Of a stretch of DNA of 64,000 bases, positions 1 through 7,329 are shown piece after piece. A model generated the notes under the pieces. That model made no database searches. It saw only the letters and a program-made list of their open reading frames with translations, and was not told the origin of the DNA. The stretch is from Gammaproteobacteria bacterium (GTDB lineage: Bacteria; Pseudomonadota; Gammaproteobacteria; Burkholderiales; Nitrosomonadaceae), in assembly GCA_015709615.1 (NCBI GenBank), contig CP054179.1, positions 868,001 to 932,000 on the forward strand. Reading direction: 5' to 3'. Each line of letters starts with the position of its first letter. Position 1 is the first letter of the stretch. The position numbers and the translations under genes are program-made.

Positions 1-50
1 AGCACGCTTTCATTTTTCGAAAAATAGATATGCGCGTGAAAAGTTTCCAT
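1..50 (-). CDS. 5' end of a DOPA 4,5-dioxygenase-like gene (partial)
   Basis: A minus-strand reading frame starts with ATG at position 50 and leaves the window after 16 codons. A purine-rich ribosome-binding site (AAGGAAAA) lies 4 bases upstream of the start. The visible N-terminus reads METFHAHIYFSKNESV. The F/Y-H-A-H-I-Y-F motif is what I recall at the N-terminus of the DOPA 4,5-dioxygenase (ring-cleaving dioxygenase) family. The match rests on about eight residues, so the family call is tentative, although the start site itself is convincing. The gene is transcribed away from the small-gene operon that starts at 474. Confidence 0.5.
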   Translation of the reverse strand, partial: METFHAHIYFSKNESV

Positions 51-354
51 TTTATTTTCCTTATTATCAGTTTTTCCCGCCATCGCAATTAAGCAGCTAT
101 TGCAGCGCTCATAGCCCTTTGCAATAGAGAGGTCATCTACGGATCAAGTTCACAAATTGTTTTGTCAGTAATTTCTTATTTATTTGCAAGCAACAAAGCG
201 CCTCCCTGTAGGGTTCAATGACATTCAACGCATTGATTACTCTCATTTAGAAAATTTGAACACGACAACCCCGCCTTAGATCGCAGCACCCTTCCCTATC
301 AGCCATCCGGTAGCGCGATCTCAACTAAAACTCAAATTTCAGGTAATCACAAAT
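51..354. other. Non-coding stretch between divergent genes
   Basis: I see no convincing gene between the leftward start at position 50 and the promoter/operator region near 358. The only structure noted is an 8-base inverted repeat, CTATTGCA at 97-104 and TGCAATAG at 120-127. No tRNA gene is present, so the intact tRNA-Leu expected at the far end of the integrated element is not in this window. Confidence 0.5.
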
Positions 355-357
355 AAT

Positions 358-400
358 TTAGCGTTACGCTATTGACACTATCTTAGCGCCTCGCTAATAT
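358..400 (+). promoter_or_regulatory. Near-consensus promoter with two palindromic operators
   Basis: A -35 box TTGACA (372-377) and a -10 box TAATAT (395-400) are separated by exactly 17 bases, close to the sigma-70 consensus. Two related palindromes overlap it: TAGCG-TTA-CGCTA at 359-371, just upstream of the -35 box, and TTAGCG-CCT-CGCTAA at 383-397, filling the spacer and entering the -10 box. Their centres are about 25 bases apart. This arrangement is typical of a promoter shut by a dimeric repressor binding two sites. It would drive the genes from 474 onward. Confidence 0.7.
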
Positions 401-473
401 TTAACTATCAACCAGCCACTACAAGTCGTGAAAGCAGGTGAGGTTGATAACCGAAACTACTTTGGAGAATCCC

Positions 474-776
474 ATGAGAAAAATTGTAATTGCTTTATCG
501 ATGTTGATTGCCGCGCCGGTTATGGCGGCGGATTACTGGAAAATGACCGGTGTCATGGCGGTTTATTCCGGCCCGTTTGGCAGTCCTTACTCAGCGCCGA
601 TAGTCAACGAAACCCGCTACAAATCAGCAGCCGCTTGCGATGCGGCAATTAACCAGATTACCCAGTCTCACCCGAGATACACAGCGATAAACAACGAAGG
701 TGTGATGCTGCCAGCAAGCAAAGCCACCAACGGCTGGGTTGCCGCCGCGGCTGCTTGCATCAAACAGACTGAATAA
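474..776 (+). CDS. Small secreted protein of unknown function
   Basis: The product is a 100-residue protein that starts at the ATG at 474, preceded by TTTGGAGAAT. A longer frame from 438 is open, but the start at 474 gives a clean signal peptide (MRKIVIALSMLIAAPVMA) with predicted cleavage before ADYW. The mature part has two cysteines, near residues 55 and 95, that could form a disulfide in the periplasm. I recognise no family. It is the first gene after the operator-controlled promoter and precedes small phage-type genes, so it probably belongs to the integrated element. No function is assigned. Confidence 0.7.
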   Translation: MRKIVIALSMLIAAPVMAADYWKMTGVMAVYSGPFGSPYSAPIVNETRYKSAAACDAAINQITQSHPRYTAINNEGVMLPASKATNGWVAAAAACIKQTE

Positions 777-894
777 TCCCAAGGCTACCTCCTTAAGCCG
801 TGCACTCGGTGGGGCCTGTGGAAGCCAGGCAATTAAATAACCAAAAGCGCGAGGTGAGAAATGATCAAGCGCAAAGAAAATCGGAGTTAATGCA

Positions 895-1158
895 ATGAAC
901 ACCCTTTCAATAATAGATTTAGAAAACCGCCTGCGCGGTTGGGTATGCCAGCAACCGGGCCCGGTCACCGCGGAAGAAGCGGCAGAATTTCTAGGCATGC
1001 CGCAGGACTCGGATGGCACTTATTACGCCATCCCCGGAATCGGCAAAGCACTGGAAAACATAGGCTGCGAAAAGGAAGTATTAATCCACTACTGGCCACC
1101 AGTCATGAAGTTGGATCAACCGGAACAATCGCAATTAACCCATAAGGAGCAATCATGA
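895..1158 (+). CDS. Hypothetical small protein of the integrated element
   Basis: An 87-residue protein with a ribosome-binding site (CGGAG) upstream of the ATG at 895. Its stop codon overlaps the next start (ATGA at 1155-1158), indicating translational coupling. The middle segment (TAEEAAEFLGMPQDSDG) looks like a short helix-turn-helix or winged-helix element, as in small phage regulatory proteins, but I cannot name a family. It is soluble, with no signal or membrane segment. The coupling with the next gene and the DUF2303 gene downstream suggest an early-type phage or integrative-element operon. Confidence 0.6.
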   Translation: MNTLSIIDLENRLRGWVCQQPGPVTAEEAAEFLGMPQDSDGTYYAIPGIGKALENIGCEKEVLIHYWPPVMKLDQPEQSQLTHKEQS

Positions 1159-1496
1159 GTAAACCGATCACAGACACGATGCATCACATCGGCAATGGAT
1201 TCTTTATCAGCACCGCCAGCGACAAATTTAAGGAGCTGATTAAAAAGGTAGACGAAACCAACAAACCGGGAAAGATCGATCTAACGATCAGTGTTAAGAA
1301 ACTGTTAAAAACCGGCGCCATGCATGTCACCGGCAAAGTAAAAGCAACCATGCCGGCGGATGAGCCAATGGAAACCGTTTTATTCACAACGGACGACTGC
1401 AGCCTATCGGTAGACAACCCGAGACAGCAGAAACTTGAGCTGAAAGTGGTTGACGAGCAAAAGCAAGAACCCAAAACCATCGAAGCAACCAATTAA
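1155..1496 (+). CDS. Hypothetical protein of the integrated element
   Basis: A 113-residue soluble protein coupled by ATGA to the previous gene, with a strong AGGAG site 6 bases before its start. It is lysine-rich (17 lysines) and has an acidic, glutamine-rich tail. Genes of this size and composition commonly lie just before DUF2303 genes in phages and integrative elements of proteobacteria. I recognise no catalytic motif. It may bind DNA or a partner in recombination, but that is inferred from position only. Confidence 0.6.
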   Translation: MSKPITDTMHHIGNGFFISTASDKFKELIKKVDETNKPGKIDLTISVKKLLKTGAMHVTGKVKATMPADEPMETVLFTTDDCSLSVDNPRQQKLELKVVDEQKQEPKTIEATN

Positions 1497-1534
1497 TAGC
1501 CACCAACTTCACAACAAACACCACAGGATAATAT

Positions 1535-2380
1535 ATGGATACCGTAAAAAATAGCAAAACTCAGGAAATCGTGGAACTCGCATCTAAAATTCAACCGGTC
1601 GAAATAGTCAGCAATGGACCATTTAAACGTGTGGCATTGCCGCCAGGATGGAAGCTTGAGGAAAAAAACGACCAAATCTTGCAGGAAAAACCATTAAGAA
1701 AATCGGGACTGATCACACTTGACGATTTTGAAAGTTTCATAGCCTACATAAACAGGCATAAAGTTGAACTAGAAACGGTCATTTATTGCGACGCCGATTA
1801 TGAAAAATCAAAAATCAGATTTACATGCATCTTCGACGATCACTCATCCGGTTCGGACGGGCAAAATTGGCAAGCTTTCAAAGCAAATTACAACCCGCTA
1901 TTTTCAGAGGAATGGAATCGTTGGATAAGCAACGATGAGCAACGTTTATCACAATTTGAATTCGCCAAATTTATTGAAAATAACCTTGACGACATAGCCG
2001 CGGTTGAAAACATGCCGAGCGGCCAGCAATTGCTTGAAATGGCGCTATCTTTCCAGGCAAGCCAAGACATGAAACTGAAATCATCGATCAGGCTGCAAGA
2101 TGGCGGCGTAAATATGACGTTTGTCGAAGAAAGCGACCAAGCCACCATGAAGCAGATGAAATTTTTCGAGCAAATCGCAATCGGCATTCCCGTCTTCTGG
2201 AACGGCACACCGTACCAAATAAAAGCACGTTTGCGGTTCCGCCCAAACGGCGGATCGCCTCAATTCTGGTTCGAATTGATCAGAGCGGACAAAGTCATTG
2301 AAGACGCCACAAAAACAATGATAGAAAAAATCAAATCAGAAACCGGCCTACCACTCTACTTCGGAAAAACGGAACGATAA
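1535..2380 (+). CDS. DUF2303 (YfdQ-like) family protein
   Basis: A 281-residue soluble protein. The N-terminal pattern, a short helix followed by F-K-R-V-A-L-P-P-G-W (about residues 32-41), and the FES-FIAYINRH segment (about 68-77) match the DUF2303 family found in prophages, including YfdQ of E. coli. The family has no proven biochemical role. It is usually carried among early phage genes near recombination functions. The length is typical of the family and the frame is intact. It lies third in the operon that starts at 474. A role in phage DNA metabolism is inference. Confidence 0.75.
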   Translation: MDTVKNSKTQEIVELASKIQPVEIVSNGPFKRVALPPGWKLEEKNDQILQEKPLRKSGLITLDDFESFIAYINRHKVELETVIYCDADYEKSKIRFTCIFDDHSSGSDGQNWQAFKANYNPLFSEEWNRWISNDEQRLSQFEFAKFIENNLDDIAAVENMPSGQQLLEMALSFQASQDMKLKSSIRLQDGGVNMTFVEESDQATMKQMKFFEQIAIGIPVFWNGTPYQIKARLRFRPNGGSPQFWFELIRADKVIEDATKTMIEKIKSETGLPLYFGKTER

Positions 2381-2438
2381 GGCTCATCCACCAGCCAAAC
2401 AACCACATAACTGCAATGCAATTAATGGAGAAAACACC

Positions 2439-2615
2439 ATGATTCCATTTGACACAAAGGACTACCGCGCACCCAGAAGCTCATTCGGAACATCCGTATG
2501 GTGCATTCTAGGAATCATCGCAATCGTTATGCTACTTGGCTGGATGGGCGATCGCGACCGGGAAGCGCATGTGAAGCTCGTGCAGGAAGCGGCTGCGGCT
2601 CGTTGCGTGAACTAA
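2439..2615 (+). CDS. Single-span small membrane protein
   Basis: A 58-residue protein starting at the ATG at 2439, preceded by AATGGAG at a good spacing. It has a short polar N-terminus, one hydrophobic segment (about residues 17-33, VWCILGIIAIVMLLGW) and a charged C-terminal helix ending in RCVN. Short membrane proteins of this kind often sit directly after DUF2303 genes in phage-like operons. No function is recognised. It ends the plus-strand run, and the next two genes point the other way. Confidence 0.6.
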   Translation: MIPFDTKDYRAPRSSFGTSVWCILGIIAIVMLLGWMGDRDREAHVKLVQEAAAARCVN

Positions 2616-2636
2616 ATCAATAACACCCTGAAAAAG

Positions 2637-2852
2637 TTAATTAAACCAGCCGAACCCTTTAGCCATCATGCCCGCAAGACCGAGAGCAACAGCAATGATA
2701 GCCCCAAACAATACACGAAAATCTTTTTCCCGATTTTCCCGTATGCCGATTAATTCCGAGCGGATGCCACGCATATCTGTTCTGATTTCTTTAATATCAG
2801 ACTCGATATGCGAAACAGATGCTTCTAGTTTTGCCACTCTATCTTCGTTCAT
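2637..2852 (-). CDS. XhlA-like coiled-coil membrane protein
   Basis: A 71-residue protein with an N-terminal coiled coil (MNEDRVAKLEASVSHIESDI onward, to about residue 44) in heptads rich in I, L and R/E, followed by one membrane span (about 47-66) and a short GFGWFN tail. This is the layout of the haemolysin XhlA family, small phage proteins that associate with the membrane and can assist lysis or holin action. An AAGGAG site precedes the start. It faces the plus-strand operon convergently. Function is inferred from domain layout only. Confidence 0.65.
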   Translation of the reverse strand: MNEDRVAKLEASVSHIESDIKEIRTDMRGIRSELIGIRENREKDFRVLFGAIIAVALGLAGMMAKGFGWFN

Positions 2853-2947
2853 GGTTTCTCCTTTGTTGAAAATGAGTTGGTCGAACTCTCATTCTATCAA
2901 CATTGGGGAAGCCGCCCGATTATCATGCATTTGACAACTACCGTTAA

Positions 2948-3376
2948 TCATGCGCCTTTTTGCATTGGATCGAACATAACGAATGATTCTGCACCGCAAT
3001 CATTGCACGTGTATTTGATCTCTATGACGCCACAGTCACCAAAGGTTTCGTGTGGTCTGCTGCCGGTTCTTTTTAGCTTGTTTGATCCGCAATTGGAACA
3101 AGAATCATTATGAGGATTTGAATTATGGAAAATTTTATTCTTCTCTTGCAACTGGCGGTTCTCGAATTTGAGCTTTTCATTAATAAGCTGAAGGTCAGAT
3201 ATTTCATGCTTAAGATTAAGTATTTGACTCTCAAGTACGAGGATTTTCTTTTCTTTCGCGGCGTTCTCTTTGCAGAGTATGTCATGTTGATCTCTCAGAA
3301 GAAGGATGCGCTCCTTAAGTATCGTAGAAGATCCGTGTTCGTTGATAAGTCTCTCGATCTCAGTAAAGATGCTCAT
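2948..3376 (-). CDS. Coiled-coil protein with C-terminal zinc ribbon
   Basis: A 142-residue protein. Residues 1-85 form a long coiled coil (repeated LKHEISDLQL / LKFENRQLQ pattern). Residues about 93-130 hold a zinc-ribbon-like arrangement, C-S-N-C followed about 30 residues later by C-N-D-C. Proteins with this combination are common cargo in prophages and integrative islands near integrases. A DNA- or protein-binding regulatory role is possible but not shown. It is divergent from the KilA-N gene, and about 300 bases separate the two start regions. Confidence 0.65.
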   Translation of the reverse strand: MSIFTEIERLINEHGSSTILKERILLLRDQHDILCKENAAKEKKILVLESQILNLKHEISDLQLINEKLKFENRQLQEKNKIFHNSNPHNDSCSNCGSNKLKRTGSRPHETFGDCGVIEIKYTCNDCGAESFVMFDPMQKGA

Positions 3377-3674
3377 GATAATGCCAGGGGAAAGGATTGA
3401 TATGAAAGCCGCAGCCTACAACAATTCGATTTTGTTGACAAATCCAATCGCGCGGGCTTATCCTTCCGCTCAGGTGCTTCAAACACCCAAGCAAAGCGGA
3501 ACCCCGCGCCCGAAAGAATGCGGTTTTTTTACGCCCATTGTTTTTTCAATGGTCGGGCGTGCAGAGAATAAAACACCCGAAAGGGGAATAATCTCGCCTG
3601 ACTTTGCCAGGTTTGAAGCGCCCGATCACCCGCATTTCGCTGATGGTCAACTCCCTTCAAAGGAGCAAAGAATC
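3377..3674 (+). promoter_or_regulatory. Structured leader upstream of the KilA-N gene, with Ash-like coding potential
   Basis: This stretch is open in the same frame as the KilA-N gene from an ATG at 3402. Its translation contains the motif F-S-M-V-G-R-A, which I recall from Ash/Icd-like leader ORFs of P4-type elements. At RNA level it can fold: GCGCGGG (3450-3456) pairs with CCCGCGC (3503-3509), and inside it TTCCGCT (3464-3470) pairs with AGCGGAA (3495-3501). A run of seven T follows from 3524. A TTGACA box lies at 3435-3440. In P4 phages the comparable region makes an immunity RNA and controls termination. Its use here is inference. Confidence 0.45.
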
Positions 3675-4340
3675 ATGACCGCATTAACCATTCTCACGAC
3701 CAAAATCCGTCAACTCGATGGATTGTATTCCCTTAATGATTTGCACAAAGCCGCTGGCGGCGAAGAAAAGCACGCGCCAACTAATTTCATGCGGCTTGAT
3801 CAAACCCAAGCGCTAATTGAAGAAATCAAATCTGCAGAAATGCAGATTTGCACAAAAACCGTTCGTGGCGGTCAAGGCGGCACCTACGTCTGCCGCGAAC
3901 TGGTCTACGCCTATGCCATGTGGATCAGCGCCAAATTCCACCTGCAAGTCATCCGCGCATTCGATGCGCTCCATAACCCGGCCGATCGAACCGCCCAGAT
4001 GGAAGAAATCGGGAAAGTATTCGAGAAGCAATACCAAAAACTCAGAAAACAGTACAACTACCCGCGCGAGCTGCTGGAACAATCCGGCTTCGTCTCGGCG
4101 GACGGCAAACACCCGGCCAGGCTGAATATGTCCATGCTGGCGAATACTAAGGCATTTATTTCCCCACTGATGCACCTGCTCAACGAAATGCGCATTGACG
4201 GCCACGACGTATCCGCACCCTGGGATGAGTTTATCGCCATGCGGGAGGCGCTCATTGCAGCGGACAAAGCACTGGAAAAGATTTACATGGAAGCACTACA
4301 AGTTAATTTCAGATCGGCCAGTACGGCGGGGAATAAATAA
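3675..4340 (+). CDS. KilA-N domain protein
   Basis: A 221-residue protein when started at the ATG at 3675, which has an AAAGGAG site 10 bases upstream. An in-frame extension to 3402 is possible. Residues about 5-100 form a KilA-N domain: LDGLYSLNDLHKAAGG near the start, NFMRLDQTQALIEEI in the middle, and YVCRELVYAYAMWIS. KilA-N proteins of phages bind DNA and act as antirepressors or superinfection-control factors. The C-terminal part is a helical domain of unknown role. It is the last accessory gene before the integration genes. Confidence 0.8.
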   Translation: MTALTILTTKIRQLDGLYSLNDLHKAAGGEEKHAPTNFMRLDQTQALIEEIKSAEMQICTKTVRGGQGGTYVCRELVYAYAMWISAKFHLQVIRAFDALHNPADRTAQMEEIGKVFEKQYQKLRKQYNYPRELLEQSGFVSADGKHPARLNMSMLANTKAFISPLMHLLNEMRIDGHDVSAPWDEFIAMREALIAADKALEKIYMEALQVNFRSASTAGNK

Positions 4341-4555
4341 TCACTTGGGAAATATAAGTGTTTCCACGTACATATAAATTACTCAAAGGATGAAATAATG
4401 AAAGTGTCATGTTTTACTATTCTCGAGTTTCATGACATACCGCACCAGCCAGCGCACTCGCGTAGCCGGATGGCTGGAAGACTTCACACCCCGGCGCATC
4501 TTTGCACCTTCCCTTCTCTCTTTTGATGCGCCGGCACCACCTCGTTTAGATCGCC
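4341..4555. other. Short non-coding stretch with small inverted repeats
   Basis: No supported gene. Two small inverted repeats are visible: GGAAA/TTTCC around 4349-4366, and TGTCATG (4404-4410) with CATGACA further right. A 42-codon frame from 4398 is possible but carries no recognisable feature. The repeats could be sites for the integrase or an excision factor, or a hairpin ending the KilA-N transcript. Confidence 0.35.
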
Positions 4556-4789
4556 ATGAGCGTATTCTTAGAAAAATCCGATGTAGCCATCTTGACCGGC
4601 AGAAAATCAAAAACCGGTCAGATTGACGCGCTACGTAAAATGGGAATACCATTTTTTATTAATGCCTGCGGCTGCGCTGTCGTCACCCGATCGGCAGTTG
4701 AAGGCCGCTTTGATAAAGAAGAAATACCCGATAAACCATGGACACCAGCGGTATTGCAGCAAAATGGGGCGCGTACCAACAGTAAATAA
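4556..4789 (+). CDS. DUF4224 family protein
   Basis: A 77-residue protein with the DUF4224 pattern: LTGRKSKTGQIDALRKMGIP near residues 13-32, a short beta hairpin, and VTRSAVEGRF. DUF4224 proteins are typically encoded immediately upstream of tyrosine integrases, as here, where the two genes overlap by 26 bases. The fold is small and helix-turn-helix-like, and a directionality role resembling an excisionase is a reasonable guess from context. A partial second copy of this module lies at about 11.65-11.84 kb. Confidence 0.75.
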   Translation: MSVFLEKSDVAILTGRKSKTGQIDALRKMGIPFFINACGCAVVTRSAVEGRFDKEEIPDKPWTPAVLQQNGARTNSK

Positions 4790-5789
4790 AAACCTCCCGA
4801 AAGGTATCCGCGCCCGCAAGCGCGGCGCCAAGGTGTGGTATTACTACGACGCCGGCGGAAAACCACGCAAAGAAATACCGCTGGGCAGTGATTATGCAAT
4901 GGCCGTCAAGAAATGGGCGGAGCTGGAAATTGATGCAACCCCGCGCCACGCGGCGATCATAACCTTCCGCTACGCCGCCGAACGTTATACAAAAGAAGTC
5001 ATCCCGACAAAAGCGCCATCCACACAAAAAGGTAATTTAAGAGAGCTCGCCTGGTTATACAAATTCTTTGACAACCCGCCCGCGCCGCTGGAGAAAATAG
5101 AACCGATCAACATCCGGCAGTATCTCGATTGGCGCGGCAATATTCGCGGCAAACGCGAAAAGGCGTTATTCAGCCACATATGGAACAAAGCCAGGGAATG
5201 GGGTTACACCAATCTGCAAAACCCCTGCGCCGGTATAAAAGGAGCAACTGAAAAAGGGCGCAAAGATATTTATATCGAAGATTCGGTTTTCGATGCAGTC
5301 TACAGCAAAGCCAGCCAGCCGCTGCGCGATGCAATGGACATGGCCTACCTGACCGGCCAACGCCCTTCGGACATACTGAAAATGACCGAACAGGACATTA
5401 CCAATGACAATATCCTGCACGTCACACAAAACAAAACCAAAGCGAAACTGAGAATCAGCATTGAAGGAGAACTGGCCGGTCTCATCAAGAGAATCCATGC
5501 CAGAAAATCAACTTACAAAGTGCGCAGCTTCGCGCTGATTGTCGATGACAAAGGACAAAGAATCACTTCAGACACACTGCGCAGCCACTTTGACCGCGCC
5601 CGTGAAGCCGCAGGAATCCCCAAGAAATCGTTCCAGTTCCGCGATCTGCGCGCAAAAGCTGCAACAGACAAAACCGAATTAAGCGGAGATATCCGGCAAG
5701 CCCAAAAACAACTCGGCCACACCACAATCACCATGACGGAACAGTATGTGAGAGACCGCAAAGGCAACAAAGTTACACCCACAAAATAG
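4764..5789 (+). CDS. int: Tyrosine-type site-specific integrase
   Basis: A 341-residue recombinase when started at the ATG at 4764 (MGRVPTVNKNLPKG). The frame is open to 4623, but the upstream part is coding sequence of DUF4224 in another frame. The N-terminal part is an arm-type DNA-binding domain, followed by a core-binding domain and a catalytic domain. Visible catalytic residues are Arg in TGQRPSD, Arg in RDLRAK (the usual His of H-x-x-R is Arg here), His in LGHTT and the nucleophile Tyr in TEQYVR. It would integrate the element into the 3' half of tRNA-Leu(TAA), whose fragment lies 146 bases downstream. Confidence 0.9.
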   Translation: MGRVPTVNKNLPKGIRARKRGAKVWYYYDAGGKPRKEIPLGSDYAMAVKKWAELEIDATPRHAAIITFRYAAERYTKEVIPTKAPSTQKGNLRELAWLYKFFDNPPAPLEKIEPINIRQYLDWRGNIRGKREKALFSHIWNKAREWGYTNLQNPCAGIKGATEKGRKDIYIEDSVFDAVYSKASQPLRDAMDMAYLTGQRPSDILKMTEQDITNDNILHVTQNKTKAKLRISIEGELAGLIKRIHARKSTYKVRSFALIVDDKGQRITSDTLRSHFDRAREAAGIPKKSFQFRDLRAKAATDKTELSGDIRQAQKQLGHTTITMTEQYVRDRKGNKVTPTK

Positions 5790-5820
5790 CCAAAAAGAGA
5801 TGCTCAAAACAGTAAATTTT

Positions 5821-5890
5821 GTTCCGCAAAAAAAAAGACACCCGCATGGATAAAGGATTTCAGAGGATCATTTTTTTTCGTTTGCGGAAC
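5821..5890. repeat. Perfect 10-base inverted repeat between integrase and att site
   Basis: GTTCCGCAAA at 5821-5830 and TTTGCGGAAC at 5881-5890 are perfect reverse complements, separated by 50 bases that begin with an A-run and end with a T-run. The A/T runs extend the pairing imperfectly. The repeat could be an integrase arm-binding pair or the stem of a terminator for the integrase transcript. The symmetry and the position next to the attachment fragment favour a recombination role. Confidence 0.55.
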
Positions 5891-5935
5891 GGATTACGAG
5901 AAATAACAATATGATTGCAAGTAATAACCGCGCAA

Positions 5936-5994
5936 ACTTAAAATCCCTCGGGCCTAAAACGCCCGTGCCGGTTCGATTCCGGCTCCGGGCACCA
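5936..5994 (+). other. attachment-site fragment: 3' part of tRNA-Leu(TAA)
   Basis: The sequence from ACTTAAAATCCC through the GGTTCGATTCC T-arm to the CCGGGCACCA end matches the anticodon loop, variable arm, T-arm and acceptor 3' end of bacterial tRNA-Leu(TAA). The 5' half is missing: no GCCCGG acceptor strand or D-arm lies in the preceding 60 bases. This is the expected displaced 3' copy at the far edge of an element that inserted into the tRNA gene. Core host sequence should start to its right. The intact gene should lie to the left of the window. Confidence 0.85.
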
Positions 5995-6295
5995 AATACA
6001 GCAAGTTATCCGGATTCTCAACCAAAAATTTTCCTGTCTGCCGCACAATTCTTAAAAATCCGAATCATCGGCATAAAACTGCTGGCGGCAAGAGTAAGCA
6101 CCGCTCAATATCTTTAAGTCATTAAGACTTCCCTTCACAATCCCATAATTAATCCCACATTACTGTAGGATTAATTTCTTTTAAAAATAATCAGGTTACT
6201 TATTTCAATAAGAAAGCTTTATCAGCAAAATGAAGCCGCAGTTCGGTAATAGTCGTTATTTGTCTGTTTCAAACCCCTTAAAGGAGTAGCGATTA
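5995..6295. other. Intergenic stretch right of the att site
   Basis: Nothing coding is supported here. A purine-rich site (TTAAAGGAGTAG) sits just before the start of the PEP-CTERM pseudogene at 6296. An imperfect repeat of AATCCCA/TAATCCCAC with a TAGGATTAATT complement lies around 6142-6177 and could form a weak hairpin. Confidence 0.4.
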
Positions 6296-7192
6296 TGAAA
6301 TTAGAATTAAGAACAGACTGTATTGCCCAAACCTTTGTTATCATTTTATGTGGAGCTGCTGTTACAACAAGTACAGGCTGCGCCGGTTTTCATTACTGAC
6401 GGTGCCGGCACTTCCGCCACCATCGCCGATGCCGGTTATTTCCAGCCTGGCGGCATCGGTTTGAGCTATTTAGGACGGGAATTTGTCAATTGAGATATTC
6501 TGGCGTCCAATTACACACTTGAAGCCAATGGCGGGGTCGTGGCGACAGCCGATGAAGTAGCGCTGAGTAATCCGCTGACATCAATTAATGTTGGAACTTT
6601 GGCCGGCGGTCAGGTAGCGGTCTCCACGAATCTCGGCGGCGGCGGCAATGGCTGGGGGTTCTGTTGAAACAGTCAGTATCCCTTCGCCTGGCCATGTTGC
6701 CGTCAAGGTACAATTGACAAACAATACTGGCGCTGATGCCACGGACGTGCATTGGGGCGTTGGTTTTGATCCGGATCAGAGCCGGGCAGTCGGTCTTGGA
6801 AATGGCACATTCAAAACCATTAATGCGGCCGGCACTCCCGATTCCTCCGTTTCGACAGCGACAGCGGATGGCGCCATGGTCACTCTAGCCAATACCACAG
6901 GCGCCGGAGCTTTCGATATGCGACCCTACATTGATCCGGCAAGCTGCTGCGCCCCCGTTCTTCCGGGGTAATGCTGGCTACGGCACAAGCGGCCGGATCT
7001 TATGGATTTTCGGGCAGCTCGATTAATATGGGCTACGATCTCCACACTATTCCGGCCGGCCACTCCGCGACAATAGGTTATGAATATGTCATGGCTGTTC
7101 CGGAACCGGAAACCTACGCCATGCTATTAGTTGGTTTGGGATTACTTGGAATTTCAGTGCGCCGCAAAAAAAGAGCTGTTGCGCAGCCTTAA
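6296..7192 (+). pseudogene. Decayed PEP-CTERM secreted protein gene
   Basis: A reading frame starts at 6296 with a Shine-Dalgarno site and a signal-peptide-like start, but it stops at 6398-6400. The protein resumes in another frame (VFITDGAGTSATIADAGYF), meets an in-frame TGA in F-V-N-*-D-I-L, shifts again at the G-run near 6652 (VETVSIPSPG), and shifts once more near the C-run at about 6952 before ending in VPEPETYAMLLVGLGLL plus RRKKR, a canonical PEP-CTERM sorting signal. The gene thus carries one stop and about three frameshifts. An intact ancestor would have been an exosortase substrate linked to the exopolysaccharide system. Confidence 0.8.
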
Positions 7193-7217
7193 GCCCAAAC
7201 TCACAGTTTTATCGGAA

Positions 7218-7255
7218 CGGGCGCTTAATGGCTTTGGCGCCCGCTCTGCTTTTTA
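7218..7255 (+). terminator. Rho-independent terminator after the PEP-CTERM pseudogene
   Basis: CGGGCGC (7218-7224) pairs with GCGCCCG (7237-7243) around a 12-base loop, followed by CTCTGCTTTTT. The stem and T-tract fit an intrinsic terminator on the plus strand. Confidence 0.75.
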
Positions 7256-7329
7256 ACAATGCGCCTAAAGAGTTGAAAAAAATGAAGCTTTGAATCGCCC
7301 CGGATTTTCCGGAGACTATTTGTCTTGAG

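Noticed and set aside
4398..4526. 42-codon ORF with a ribosome-binding-like AAAGGA between the KilA-N and DUF4224 genes
   Set aside because: No recognisable features, unusual composition and overlap with inverted repeats; not supported beyond the weak site.
5880..5994. Complete tRNA-Leu gene at the att site
   Set aside because: The D-arm and 5' acceptor strand are missing; only the 3' part from the anticodon loop is present.
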